In this document: piece by piece, positions 9,825 to 19,109 of the stretch
Layout: the number at the start of each line of letters is the position of its first letter
Position numbering within the stretch: position 1 is the stretch's first letter
Assembly: GCF_014518315.1 (NCBI RefSeq)
Contig: NZ_JACVEL010000001.1
Span: 496,001-560,000, forward strand
Reading direction: 5' to 3'
Origin: Taishania pollutisoli
Lineage (GTDB): Bacteria > Bacteroidota > Bacteroidia > Flavobacteriales_D > Crocinitomicaceae
Length of the DNA stretch: 64,000 nt
Translations under genes and position numbers: made by a program
The notes under the pieces: generated by a model
Databases searched by the model: none
What the model saw: the letters and a program-made list of their open reading frames with translations, nothing else
Told to the model about the DNA's origin: nothing

Positions 9825-12002
9825 ATGAAAAATATATTCGCACTATGCTGTTTTATACTGCTTTCAGGTTTCCTCTCCGCACAGGCAAGGTTAAAAAAAG
9901 CAGATGACCTGTACAACCTCAAATCCTACTGGAGCGCTGCTACGCAGTATGAACGGTTGATTGATTCTGATAACGACTCGCCACAAATGAGAATTCGTCT
10001 GGCAAACAGCTATTACCACATGGGTAACAATGAAAAGGCAGTTAAATATTATGGTGGTATCAACCTTTCTGACTATCAGAAAGAAGACTTGTACAACTAT
10101 ATCCAGGCGGCAAAAATGCAAGGTGATTTTACCAAAGCAAATGAGTTGCTCAATCATTTTTGTAACAACTTCGGAGATGACCGTTGTAAAGAATACAAGC
10201 AGAATCCCAATTACCTGAATGAATTGAAAAGTACGGTTCATTTTACATTAACCGAAACAAAACTCAACACAGATAACAATGAATTCGGGGCGTATCAGTT
10301 CAATGGAAATGACCTGTACATTGTTTCCGACAGGGGTTCTTCCGGATTCATTAACCGTAAAAACCTATACAACGGAAGAGGATTCCTGGATATATACCGG
10401 GTACAAAAACAAGCAAACAACACCTATTCCAAAGCAAAAAAAGTAAAAGGGAAAGTCAATACAAAACTGAACGAAGGCTCACTGTTTATCACTTCCGATA
10501 ACAAACGCGTTTATTTTACCCGCAATAACAAAAAGAATACCGACGGACTGTATCATTTGTCCATTTATACAGCCGATATTGACAGCAAAGGAAAATGGAA
10601 CAATGTCAGAGGCTTATCCATCAATTCAGACAACCATTCTGTCGGTCATCCGGTGTTGACACGGGACGGTAAAAAAATGATTTTTTCTTCGACTATTGAA
10701 GGCGGATATGGCGGTGCCGATTTATATATTGCTGATGTAACGGAAAACGGTGATGTGACAAATGTCAAAAACATGGGGAAGATCATCAATACACCACGCA
10801 ATGAATTTTTTCCGTGGATCAGCACCGATGGCAATATTTACTTCACCTCAGACGGTCATCCGGGACTGGGAGGTTTGGACAATTTTGTAGCAGTAATGGC
10901 TGGGTACAATGTTGTTAAAATTGTGAATTGCGGAGCAAATGTAAATTCCTCACAGGATGATTTTGCGTTGACATTATCCGCTGACGGTAAAAACGGTTAT
11001 GTTTCTTCCAACAGAGTTTTTGGCAATGCTGATGATATCTATGCCATACAGTTGACAAATCCGTTCCCGCGTATGATCACACTCGCAGGGAAAACAACCG
11101 ATCTGGTGAGCAATCAAACCATCGGGAATGTAACACTTACACTTAAAGATGCAAAAACAGGAGAAGTGTTTAATACCGTTTCTGACGGTCAGGGTGTTTA
11201 TTCCGTTTATGTTCCGGCCGCATCCGAATTGCAGTTGACGGCAGAAAAAGAAGAATACATCCCAAAAACAGATAAAATCACCACTGCTGACAACGACCTG
11301 ACAAAGAATATTTCCCTGGAAGAAAACCTGGGTTCTACCTTATTGGTTAACGTATCGGACAAAGCGACAAAAGCTGCGGTTGGGGATGCTAAAATCAGCA
11401 TCAAAGATAAATCCGGAAAAACGGTTGCTTTTACCGGAAAATCAAATGGAAACGGAGATTTTAAACAACTGCTGGAAGGAACAAAAAAAGGTGACAACCT
11501 GAATTACCGCATCAAAATTGAGAAACCCGGTTATATCGCAAAAGAAGTTCCGTTCAGCCATGTCATCGCAATGAGTGGTGAAATCTATTTAGGCGTTGAC
11601 CTGGATAAGTTAGAAATCGGAAAAGATTTAGCAACGATCATCGCTATTAATCCGATTTATTTTGATCTGAACAGTGCTAAAATACGTGATGATGCGAAAC
11701 TGGAACTCGATAAGATTGTACAGGTAATGAATGAAAACCCTTCTATGGTAATCGAATTAGGGTCTCACACCGACTGCCGTTCTTCTGCAAAGTACAACCT
11801 GTCACTTTCAGACAAACGGGCAAAAGCATCTGCTGATTATATCAAAAAGCACATCACAACTCCTTCGCGCATTTACGGAAAAGGATACGGTGAATCAAAA
11901 TTATTGAACGATTGTGCATGCGAAGGAAAAGTACAGTCGACCTGTACGGAAGAAGAACATGCATTGAACAGAAGAACCGAATTCAAGATTATTAAATTCT
12001 AA
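9825..12002 (+). CDS. OmpA-family lipid/peptidoglycan-linking protein with TPR and PD40 domains
   Basis: About 725 residues. ATG 9825 starts a good signal peptide (MKNIFALCCFILLSGF, then LSAQ); an ATG 12 bases earlier is possible. Domains in order are TPR-like helices (about 25-135), a PD40/WD40-like propeller with repeated SDG/TRDGK motifs (about 145-405), two carboxypeptidase-regulatory-like Ig folds (about 430-590) and a C-terminal OmpA domain (about 605-725) with FDLNSAKIRDDA and SHTDCRSSAKYN, where the Asp and later Arg bind peptidoglycan. The layout matches the OmpA-family proteins found with PorP/SprF, such as PorE-like proteins. It probably anchors the secretion or attachment complex to the cell wall. 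It ends the cassette and is followed by a strong terminator. Confidence 0.9.
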   Translation: MKNIFALCCFILLSGFLSAQARLKKADDLYNLKSYWSAATQYERLIDSDNDSPQMRIRLANSYYHMGNNEKAVKYYGGINLSDYQKEDLYNYIQAAKMQGDFTKANELLNHFCNNFGDDRCKEYKQNPNYLNELKSTVHFTLTETKLNTDNNEFGAYQFNGNDLYIVSDRGSSGFINRKNLYNGRGFLDIYRVQKQANNTYSKAKKVKGKVNTKLNEGSLFITSDNKRVYFTRNNKKNTDGLYHLSIYTADIDSKGKWNNVRGLSINSDNHSVGHPVLTRDGKKMIFSSTIEGGYGGADLYIADVTENGDVTNVKNMGKIINTPRNEFFPWISTDGNIYFTSDGHPGLGGLDNFVAVMAGYNVVKIVNCGANVNSSQDDFALTLSADGKNGYVSSNRVFGNADDIYAIQLTNPFPRMITLAGKTTDLVSNQTIGNVTLTLKDAKTGEVFNTVSDGQGVYSVYVPAASELQLTAEKEEYIPKTDKITTADNDLTKNISLEENLGSTLLVNVSDKATKAAVGDAKISIKDKSGKTVAFTGKSNGNGDFKQLLEGTKKGDNLNYRIKIEKPGYIAKEVPFSHVIAMSGEIYLGVDLDKLEIGKDLATIIAINPIYFDLNSAKIRDDAKLELDKIVQVMNENPSMVIELGSHTDCRSSAKYNLSLSDKRAKASADYIKKHITTPSRIYGKGYGESKLLNDCACEGKVQSTCTEEEHALNRRTEFKIIKF

Positions 12003-12027
12003 CACTATTCGGGTTCACCAGATGAGA

Positions 12028-12076
12028 TTCCCGGATGTTATTTGTACCCTTTCATAAATGACACCCGGGATTTTTT
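12028..12076 (+). terminator. Rho-independent terminator after the OmpA gene
   Basis: A long stem pairs TTCCCGGATGTTATTT with AAATGACACCCGGGA around a ~12-base loop and is followed by six T. It closes the adhesin-PorP-OmpA cassette. Confidence 0.8.
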
Positions 12077-12138
12077 ATTCGCATAATCGATATTCTGAGT
12101 AATAAATTCTGTGAATTGTTAGTAAATAAAATATAGTT

Positions 12139-12182
12139 CTTCCCCCTTAATCTCCCTCCAAAGGGGGAAATATGCCGACATG
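12139..12182 (+). repeat. Palindromic intergenic repeat, copy A
   Basis: The core CCCTCCAAAGGGGGA is preceded by TCCCCCTTAAT and followed by ATATGCCGACA. It shares both core and tail with the copy at 40610. The arms CCCCCTT and AAGGGGG can pair into a hairpin. Confidence 0.75.
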
Positions 12183-12250
12183 GGATCGTATTTCATTCAA
12201 TCATAAAATCTAATTATTTCTTTACAGAATTATTTTTCACAGCAAATTAT

Positions 12251-12280
12251 CTCCCCCTTTGGAGGGAGATTAAGGGAGCA
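12251..12280 (-). repeat. Palindromic intergenic repeat, copy B (inverted)
   Basis: The reverse complement of copy A over about 28 bases (CTCCCCCTTTGGAGGGAGAT). It lies 68 bases downstream, so A and B form a ~142-bp element with inverted ends and an AT-rich middle. Confidence 0.75.
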
Positions 12281-12313
12281 GACAGAATCATCATATTATC
12301 CCGATACAATATG

Positions 12314-12321
12314 TATATTTG
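12314..12321 (+). promoter_or_regulatory. Possible -7 box of fabD
   Basis: TATATTTG matches TAnnTTTG about 48 bases before the fabD ATG. I see no good TTG at the expected upstream distance, so only the -7 part is supported. Confidence 0.4.
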
Positions 12322-12369
12322 TGCCAATAAACGCGTGTCATTTTCTGACAGTATAGAGAATTTATTTTT

Positions 12370-13251
12370 ATGAAAGCATATGTATTTCCAGGGCAGGGAG
12401 CCCAATTTTCAGGAATGGGAAAAGAGTTGTACGACAACTCCCCGAAAGCAAAAGAATTATTTGAAAAAGCAAACCAATTATTGGGTTTTGATATAACGAA
12501 GATCATGTTCGAAGGAACGGATGAAGAATTGAAACAAACAAAAGTGACGCAACCCGCAATTTTCCTTCACTCCACAATTCTTGCGGCAGTTCTTGGTGAT
12601 GATTTCAAACCGGACATGGTTGCCGGTCACTCATTGGGTGAATTATCCGCTTTGGTTGCGAATGGAACATTGAGCTTTGAAGACGGATTGATGCTGGTCT
12701 ATAAACGTGCATTGGCCATGCAGAAAGCGTGTGAAGCAGAACCTTCTACAATGGCAGCAATCCTCGGGCTGGAAGACGAGGTAGTAGAGCAAATTTGTGC
12801 AACCATTGACGGAATTGTTGTTCCGGCTAATTACAATTGCCCGGGACAATTAGTCATCTCAGGAGCAATTCCTGCAGTAGAAGAAGCATGTACAAAACTG
12901 ACAGAAGCCGGAGCAAAAAGAGCATTGATTTTACAGGTTGGCGGAGCATTCCATTCCCCGTTGATGGAGCCGGCACGTGAAGAACTGGCAGCAGCAATTG
13001 AAGCAACAACCTTTAATGTTCCGACATGCCCGGTATATCAAAACGTCAATGCAAAAGGAGTAACAGATCCGGAAGAAATTAAGAAAAACCTGGTTGCGCA
13101 ATTGACAGCTCCGGTGAAGTGGACGCAAATCATGCAGCAAATGATCGCTGACGGAGCTACGGAAGTTGTAGAAGTCGGTCCCGGGAAAGTATTACAGGGG
13201 TTATTCAAAAAAGTAGACCGGGCATTTCCGGTTTCAAGTGCTGAAATTTAA
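12370..13251 (+). CDS. fabD: Malonyl-CoA:ACP transacylase
   Basis: A 293-residue cytoplasmic enzyme that moves malonyl from CoA to acyl carrier protein, feeding type II fatty acid synthesis. FPGQGAQFSGM opens the protein. The nucleophile is Ser88 in GHSLGE, and His195 in GAFHSPLME completes the dyad. VEVGPGKVLQGL at the C-terminus is also standard. Length is typical of bacterial FabD. No other fab genes are adjacent. The next gene starts only after a palindromic repeat, so fabD may be transcribed alone or read through into it. Confidence 0.97.
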   Translation: MKAYVFPGQGAQFSGMGKELYDNSPKAKELFEKANQLLGFDITKIMFEGTDEELKQTKVTQPAIFLHSTILAAVLGDDFKPDMVAGHSLGELSALVANGTLSFEDGLMLVYKRALAMQKACEAEPSTMAAILGLEDEVVEQICATIDGIVVPANYNCPGQLVISGAIPAVEEACTKLTEAGAKRALILQVGGAFHSPLMEPAREELAAAIEATTFNVPTCPVYQNVNAKGVTDPEEIKKNLVAQLTAPVKWTQIMQQMIADGATEVVEVGPGKVLQGLFKKVDRAFPVSSAEI

Positions 13252-13267
13252 GTAAAAAATGACCATT

Positions 13268-13300
13268 CCTCCCCCTCTGTCCCCCTCCGAAGGGGGAGGT
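13268..13300 (+). repeat. Palindromic intergenic repeat, copy C
   Basis: CCTCCCCCTCTGTCCCCCTCC followed by GAAGGGGGAGG, a variant of the repeats at 12139 and 40610, placed 16 bases after the fabD stop. It is open in frame with the next gene and creates a spurious PPPLSPSEGGG peptide if translated. Confidence 0.7.
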
Positions 13301-13315
13301 AATTTCTCCCTCACA

Positions 13316-13867
13316 ATGGATGAAATTGTCATCAGGAAAAGTCGATGGAAACAACTCTTGCTTCTATTCGGCTGTTTGTGCTTTGTCATTCTTGGTTACA
13401 TCATGATTGTCAGGGATGTCAGCAGTTCAAGATATTCTGTTGAATCAGTACAATTTTACGGAACGATCGGGATTCTTTTGTTCGGATTGGTAGGTTTACT
13501 GATCATATATCAAATGATTCAATCTAAACCCGCACTGAAAATAGACAAAAGCGGAATCACCAATTACTCACATGTTGGCAGTGGTTACCTGGTTTATTGG
13601 GCGAATATTAAAGGCATAAAAATCATCACACTGCAGAAGCAAAAAATGATTGCTATATACCTGAAAGATGAAACAGAAATTTTTGACCAGGTAAATCGGG
13701 CAAGTCGCTTTTTAATGAAATTAAACAGTAAGTTTACGGGGACACCTGCTCTTATTCCTTCAAACACATCCACTCTCAAATTAGAGGACGTGTTGCAAAT
13801 CATCAAAGAGCAGAAAAACATAAACAGGCAATACAAACAACGATTAAAACTCTACAGACATGAGTAA
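13316..13867 (+). CDS. STM3941-like small membrane protein
   Basis: A 183-residue protein with two membrane helices (about 16-33 and 48-66) and a C-terminal PH-like soluble part (GITNYSHVGSGYLVYWANIKGI). This resembles proteins annotated as the STM3941 family, which have no known function. I start it at ATG 13316 (MDEIVIRKSRWK). The longer reading from 13259 runs through a nucleotide repeat and adds an implausible PPPLSPSEGGG leader. Its last codons overlap the first bases of the asparaginase gene, so the two are probably co-transcribed. Confidence 0.75.
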   Translation: MDEIVIRKSRWKQLLLLFGCLCFVILGYIMIVRDVSSSRYSVESVQFYGTIGILLFGLVGLLIIYQMIQSKPALKIDKSGITNYSHVGSGYLVYWANIKGIKIITLQKQKMIAIYLKDETEIFDQVNRASRFLMKLNSKFTGTPALIPSNTSTLKLEDVLQIIKEQKNINRQYKQRLKLYRHE

Positions 13868-14891
13868 CAAACCAACTGTACTGATGATCTATACCGGTGG
13901 AACCATCGGGATGGTGAACGATATACACACGGGCGAATTGAAGGCATTTGACTTCGATCACATCTATACACATGTTCCGGAATTGCAACGGCTCAATGTC
14001 CAGCTAACCGCAGAAAGTTTTGAACATCCCATTGATTCTTCTGAGATTAAGATTGAAAACTGGGTACGGATCGGTGAATTAATTGTTGAGAACTACGATC
14101 GGTACGATGGGTTTGTTGTTCTTCACGGCTCAGACACCATGGCCTATACAGCGTCTGCATTGAGTTTTATGTTGCAGGGATTAACCAAACCGGTGGTTTT
14201 AACAGGTTCTCAATTGCCCATCGGAACCATCCGCACCGACGGGAAAGAAAACCTCATCACAGCCATCGAAATAGCAGCTGCGAAAGATCTGAATAATCAG
14301 TCATTGATTCGGGAAGTAGCTGTTTACTTTGAGTATTCCCTGTACAGAGGTAACAGAAGTTCGAAAGTTTCCGCTAATCAATTTGAAGCGTTCAAATCTC
14401 CTAATTTCCCGCGTTTGGCAGTTGCCGGTGTGGACATCGATTACAACAACGATGATTTGTACAGAACCTCCAAATCCCACCTGGAATTTCACCCGAATTT
14501 TGTGAATGAAGTCGCGCTGTTAAAATTATATCCCGGAATCAATATCAATTACTACCGGCAATTATTCGATTATACACAGGTAAAAGCGCTTGTATTGGAA
14601 ACCTACGGATCCGGAAATGCACCAAGTGACCCTGTATTTCAACAATTGCTGTCTCAATTTATTCAAGGCGGGGGCGTTGTCCTCAATATCACGCAGTGTA
14701 GTTCAGGGAAAGTGGAGCAGGGAAAATATGAAACGAGCAGTTTCTTCCATAAAGCAGGTGTGATTTCAGGTGCCGACATGACAACAGAAGCAGCAATGAC
14801 AAAATTAATGTACCTGCTGGGATGTAATTTATCTGCTTCCGAACTCAAGCTCCGACTGCAAGAATCAATCGCCGGAGAACTGACAATTTAA
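13860..14891 (+). CDS. ansA: Type I (cytoplasmic) L-asparaginase
   Basis: A 343-residue enzyme hydrolysing L-asparagine to aspartate and ammonia. The first threonine motif is YTGGTIG with Thr15 as probable nucleophile. The second, HGSDTMAYTASALSFML, carries the Thr/Asp pair. VLTGSQLP and the C-terminal LETYGSGNAP segment are typical of the AnsA group. No signal peptide is present, so it is the cytoplasmic form. It overlaps the preceding gene by 8 bases, which supports translational coupling. Confidence 0.95.
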   Translation: MSNKPTVLMIYTGGTIGMVNDIHTGELKAFDFDHIYTHVPELQRLNVQLTAESFEHPIDSSEIKIENWVRIGELIVENYDRYDGFVVLHGSDTMAYTASALSFMLQGLTKPVVLTGSQLPIGTIRTDGKENLITAIEIAAAKDLNNQSLIREVAVYFEYSLYRGNRSSKVSANQFEAFKSPNFPRLAVAGVDIDYNNDDLYRTSKSHLEFHPNFVNEVALLKLYPGININYYRQLFDYTQVKALVLETYGSGNAPSDPVFQQLLSQFIQGGGVVLNITQCSSGKVEQGKYETSSFFHKAGVISGADMTTEAAMTKLMYLLGCNLSASELKLRLQESIAGELTI

Positions 14892-14974
14892 CTTTCTTTC
14901 TTTCTGATTGAAACGCAAATATTGATAAAATCTTCGTGCGTACGGGGAACTAAAAAACCACTATCTTAGTCCCT

Positions 14975-17900
14975 ATGAAACCGGAAGGGCATCACGTGTT
15001 AAATGACTGGATTTTGCAACAAAGCGAATTCAGTAAAAACGACTTGCTGGTCACCATCAATGATCACAAAACGATCTCCTATTCCGAAATCATCCCACTG
15101 GAGCAAATCACAAAAATTCTTTCTGTTTCGCAAAATTCAATCAAAGAAAGCGGTATAAATCCTTTTTCTGTTGCTACCGGATTATTGAGTTGGGAGTGGA
15201 ACAACCAACCCGTTCAAACCCCGATCTGGATTACACCCTGCTTCTTTAAGATCGATAAAGTCCGGCAACAGGTGACTTTGATCCCCGACGAAGAAACTGG
15301 TTTTGTCAATCCGTTCCTGGCAAAAAAAATGGCAGAAATTTATTCCATTGAACTTGATATTGATGCGCTTGAAACTGTCATCAAACAGCTCCAGCAAGCC
15401 GGGTTTGAAACCATTGATCCGACCTTTAAAGCCGTTGGGAATTTTCACCATCACCGGTATGTCTTACTGAAAGAATTACATGACCTGGTGGATTCGCCGC
15501 TCCTTTCTCCTTCATTAAAACAATTCTTATCGGGAGAACGGACGAAACACCACCACCTCTCGCTTTCAGACGGAGCATTATTGCCGTATGATACGGATCA
15601 CCAACGCGTTTTCGAACAGGTGGCCACCGAAAATTGTGTGGTACAGGGCCCGCCCGGAACAGGAAAATCGCAGTTAATGACCAATCTGATCGGGAAATTA
15701 GTACTTTCCGGGCATTCACTGGTGTTTATCTCTGAAAAAAGAGCAGCCTTGGAAGTAGTTGACAAACGTCTCCGGTCATGTGGCCTGGGGCACTTTTCAA
15801 TCGTTGCGACGGATGATTTACCTGTCCGCGATTTTCTTCGGGATCTAAAAGCTACCTGGGAATTTCTCGACCATTATACGCCAACTAAAACTGTTGAGAT
15901 CTCTACCAGAAAAGAACAGGAAGATAATCTTCAGTTTATACTGGATCTACTGAACCAACCACAATTAATTGGCGGCGTTTCTTTTTCAACCTTTAATGCG
16001 CTGAAACAAGAAGCCAACCTGCAAGAACATCCGGATACTATTTTTCTACCCAATCCTCCCCTGCTGGACGATTATGCGAAAACGCTTCCAATCGTGGAAC
16101 AACTCTATGCAAAACAAATTGCCATGGCCTGTTCCCTGCTCCCCTTTTCAAGATTCAGGGAAGGAAATCTTGCCCGTCTGGCCACTACGATCCGTCAAAC
16201 GAGCGAACGCGTAGCGCAACTTGAGCAACTGCTTCCGGGAGTGACACCAAACGATTTCGATCAGCTGCATTATTATTCCGTCGTTTATCAATTGTTTCAA
16301 AACGAGCTGGCCAAGAAATACGCAGCAATCATTGATCCCGCATCGAAAGCCCGGAAACAATTTTTAAAGTTACACCAGGAATATAAACGGTTACAAAAAC
16401 AGGTAGAATATCATTCAGAAAGTCAATCCGATTGGAAAATCATTCCTTCGGAACTGGAATTGAATCACCTGCTGGAAGTCAGTCAGCATGCTTCTCTGTT
16501 GAGGCGTCTGCGCTTCAAAAAACGGTGGTCACAGGTGAATCAATTACCTGCAAAGGCAGCTACCACATCTATTCAACGGTTATTGGAGTATCAAACGTAT
16601 AAAAAAGAACAACTGCTGGTAGAAGAAAAATTGGCCCGGCTGGGAATTACAGACATTGCTGATCTCGATGTTCTAAAGGCCGGTCTGCATCTTTTTTCAA
16701 CTGAAAAATGGGAAATTTACCATTCGTTTTCACCTGAGCAACGGCAGCTATTCAATAAGCTACACACGCAGATTAACCAGTTAAAAGACGATCTGAACAT
16801 CAATTACAGGTTACAGCCCGGAATTCCTGTTGCAGAACAGTTAAATGCACTGTTACAATCCCTCCCGCAATTCGTTCTCCTGGAAAAAGACCTGGCGGAA
16901 ATGAATCAGTCAATTTTAGATACGCTTTCTGTTTGCCATTCATTGGAAATGTACAAAAGAAGCGTATCCGGGACACATTTCACCATTTTTCAATCGCGGT
17001 ATCCTGCTTTGTCTGCTTTTGAACCCGCTATGCTGAAAGAAAAAGTGCTATCGCTGATTGCTGCGATGCAAAAGGAACATTTTCTGACCGCAGAACAGAT
17101 TTTAAATCGTATAAAAGCGACTTTTGACGGATACAATCAACTCATTACAACCCCACCTGCGAAGCTATCGGACGAACAGAAAAAAATACGTCAGCAATTA
17201 AAGAAAGGAAAGTCTATCCTGGTCAGGGAATTTTCCAAAACCCGGCAACACCCGACGATGCGGGAGTTAATGCATTCGGAAGCCGCATGGTGGATTCGCC
17301 TGTTAAAACCCGCATGGCTGACCAACCCTACTCAATTGGCAAAGACCTTTCCGCTTCACAACGAATTATTCGATGTATGCATCATGGATGAAGCGAGTCA
17401 GATTCCGGTTCAAAACGGAGCAGGGGCCATTCATCGCAGCAAGCGAGTGATTATTGCCGGTGATGAACAACAAATGAATCCAACAGCTTATTTCAGGGCA
17501 GGATCAACCGACGTTACAAGTGTCTTGCACCATGCAGGATTTTACTATCCGAAGATTACCCTTACACACCATTACAGAAGTCGTCATCCCCGGCTTATCG
17601 CGTTCTCCAATGAACATTTTTACGACAATCAGCTGGTTGTTTATCCTTCTTTTCCTGTAAACCAGGACTGCATTACCCGGCATTTTTGCAGCACAGGGAA
17701 ATACATTGACAGAAAAAATCATGCAGAAGCAAAAAAAGCAGTTGAACTGATTCAACAACGGTTGACCTCCGGAAAAACGATTGGAATTGTCGCATTTTCT
17801 CAGGAACAGGCAGATACAATCCGGAAACTGATTCCACCGGAATTGGCTACGGAAATTCAAAACCGGATCGATCAGAATACCTGTTTTATTAAGCCGTTGG

Positions 17901-18310
17901 AAAAAGTCCAGGGAGATGAATGTGAACACCTCATTATCAGCCTGGGATATGCACCCGATGAAGATGGTAACTTTCACCTGCGTTTCGGTCCGCTCAACAC
18001 ACATTCCGGAAGCAACAGACTGAATGTATTACTTTCCAGGGCATCCGAAACGATTGATTTCATCTGTTCTGTTGAATCCTCTGCTTTGCAATGGAGCCAG
18101 AATGAATCCATCCAATTGCTTCAGAAATGGCTTCGCAGACTGGAACAGCAGACAACAGAACCCGAAATCCGTTTCCCGTTGAACCTGCATCCCGTTATCG
18201 ATAAACATCACTTATACCTGGCCGATAGTCATGCAATTTTTCCAAACGCATTGGAATTGGTGACAACCTACTCCGTACTTTCCAACAGAGGATGGACCCT
18301 CCATTTTTGA
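14975..18310 (+). CDS. Large SF1 (UPF1/Dna2-like) helicase
   Basis: A 1111-residue ATPase. Walker A GPPGTGKS is at 225-232. The DEAS Walker B box is at 805-808, followed by GDEQQMNP and HHYRSRHP. Motif VI RLNVLLSRA is at 1015-1023, after a QGDE motif. These place it in superfamily 1, in the UPF1/Dna2-like group of AAA_11/AAA_12 proteins. The first ~200 residues are an uncharacterised N-terminal module. About 570 mostly helical residues separate motifs I and II, which is very long and is probably a coiled-coil or accessory insertion. No nuclease or methylase gene is adjacent. Its job could be RNA/DNA unwinding or defence; context does not decide. Confidence 0.85.
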   Translation: MKPEGHHVLNDWILQQSEFSKNDLLVTINDHKTISYSEIIPLEQITKILSVSQNSIKESGINPFSVATGLLSWEWNNQPVQTPIWITPCFFKIDKVRQQVTLIPDEETGFVNPFLAKKMAEIYSIELDIDALETVIKQLQQAGFETIDPTFKAVGNFHHHRYVLLKELHDLVDSPLLSPSLKQFLSGERTKHHHLSLSDGALLPYDTDHQRVFEQVATENCVVQGPPGTGKSQLMTNLIGKLVLSGHSLVFISEKRAALEVVDKRLRSCGLGHFSIVATDDLPVRDFLRDLKATWEFLDHYTPTKTVEISTRKEQEDNLQFILDLLNQPQLIGGVSFSTFNALKQEANLQEHPDTIFLPNPPLLDDYAKTLPIVEQLYAKQIAMACSLLPFSRFREGNLARLATTIRQTSERVAQLEQLLPGVTPNDFDQLHYYSVVYQLFQNELAKKYAAIIDPASKARKQFLKLHQEYKRLQKQVEYHSESQSDWKIIPSELELNHLLEVSQHASLLRRLRFKKRWSQVNQLPAKAATTSIQRLLEYQTYKKEQLLVEEKLARLGITDIADLDVLKAGLHLFSTEKWEIYHSFSPEQRQLFNKLHTQINQLKDDLNINYRLQPGIPVAEQLNALLQSLPQFVLLEKDLAEMNQSILDTLSVCHSLEMYKRSVSGTHFTIFQSRYPALSAFEPAMLKEKVLSLIAAMQKEHFLTAEQILNRIKATFDGYNQLITTPPAKLSDEQKKIRQQLKKGKSILVREFSKTRQHPTMRELMHSEAAWWIRLLKPAWLTNPTQLAKTFPLHNELFDVCIMDEASQIPVQNGAGAIHRSKRVIIAGDEQQMNPTAYFRAGSTDVTSVLHHAGFYYPKITLTHHYRSRHPRLIAFSNEHFYDNQLVVYPSFPVNQDCITRHFCSTGKYIDRKNHAEAKKAVELIQQRLTSGKTIGIVAFSQEQADTIRKLIPPELATEIQNRIDQNTCFIKPLEKVQGDECEHLIISLGYAPDEDGNFHLRFGPLNTHSGSNRLNVLLSRASETIDFICSVESSALQWSQNESIQLLQKWLRRLEQQTTEPEIRFPLNLHPVIDKHHLYLADSHAIFPNALELVTTYSVLSNRGWTLHF

Positions 18311-18323
18311 CATTCTCAGTGAA

Positions 18324-18986
18324 TTAAAATCCTCTTTTCAGCTGCATTAAAATTTTAAATGCCTTATCCACGTCATTTTGGTCTACCAATACCGTAAATT
18401 CATTCGCGGTAGAAATGACCTCAATGATATTAATCCCTTCCCAGGCGAGCTGCTTGAGGATGTAATAATAAATTCCGTAGATTTCCACATTGATGTGCGG
18501 CAGTTTTACTGTCACCGAAGCCAGATTTTGAGTAGTGGAAATTAATTTCTCACTTTGAAACAAGCGTTCGATGGTTGCTTTGTGTTTATCACTGGTAATG
18601 ATTGTTGTTTCAGTAACACCTTTGCACAACGCGAAAAACCCGTCAGATTCTGCATCCAGCAAACGAATCAGTTCTGACTGTTTTAATCCCAATGTATCTG
18701 AGTTTTGATACGTGAAGTCGGACAAGTTACTTCTCACCAGAAAGTCGCCCAATTCACCCAATACATTTTTAATTTTCACATTGAGTTTGTGGTACAATCC
18801 GGGAGACATGCGTTTGATCGCCATAACAATCGCTCCTTCTTTTACTTCTTTTCCCGTTACTTCTTCAATTTCGGGTTGAATTTTTCTGGCTAATGCAGAA
18901 ACATTGATGAGGCCTTCAGTCATAGATTCCCTTAAAAATGGGCTACGATTGATGATATCCTCGGTTATTTTACCTATAGAATCCAT
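18324..18986 (-). CDS. ACT-domain protein, aspartate-kinase-like regulatory part
   Basis: A 220-residue protein found widely in Bacteroidota. The N-terminal half (EDIINRSPFLRESMTEGLIN, then KEVKEGAIVMAIKRM) is a helical module of unknown role. The C-terminal half contains ACT-like folds (TVKLPHINVEIYGIYYYILK and EVISTANEFTVLV), as in the regulatory end of aspartate kinase, but no kinase domain. It may bind an amino acid and regulate a partner. I choose ATG 18986, because a promoter -7 box lies between it and the earlier in-frame ATG codons. Confidence 0.75.
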   Translation of the reverse strand: MDSIGKITEDIINRSPFLRESMTEGLINVSALARKIQPEIEEVTGKEVKEGAIVMAIKRMSPGLYHKLNVKIKNVLGELGDFLVRSNLSDFTYQNSDTLGLKQSELIRLLDAESDGFFALCKGVTETTIITSDKHKATIERLFQSEKLISTTQNLASVTVKLPHINVEIYGIYYYILKQLAWEGINIIEVISTANEFTVLVDQNDVDKAFKILMQLKRGF

Positions 18987-19010
18987 GGTTGACTTATAAA
19001 TTGTGTAGCG

Positions 19011-19018
19011 CAAATCTA
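19011..19018 (-). promoter_or_regulatory. -7 box of the ACT-domain gene
   Basis: On the minus strand TAGATTTG (19018 to 19011) matches TAnnTTTG. A TTG sits 23 bases upstream (19044-19042), slightly far. The box lies 24 bases before ATG 18986 and inside the longer reading of the gene. Confidence 0.55.
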
Positions 19019-19109
19019 ACAATTTCATTAAAATAATAACACAATGTTTGATTGATGTTATCAATTAATTACAAAATCAAGCAACAGGAAATAAATCGTT
19101 TAGTAGCTA

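Larger units (their letters stand above)
12003..12369. other. Intergenic region between the adhesin cassette and fabD
   Basis: About 367 bases holding, in order, a terminator (12028-12076), two inverted copies of a short palindromic repeat (12139-12182 and 12251-12280) and a -7-like box (TATATTTG, 12314-12321) upstream of fabD. No gene is seen. Confidence 0.7.

Noticed and set aside
12139..12280. Insertion sequence with terminal inverted repeats
   Set aside because: The inverted ends are only about 28 bases, the middle is 68 bases with no coding capacity, and no target duplication is evident; called a palindromic repeat instead.
14975..18310. Multi-gene anti-phage defence island around the helicase
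   Set aside because: Neighbours are ansA and an ACT-domain protein; no nuclease, methylase, integrase or phage gene is adjacent.
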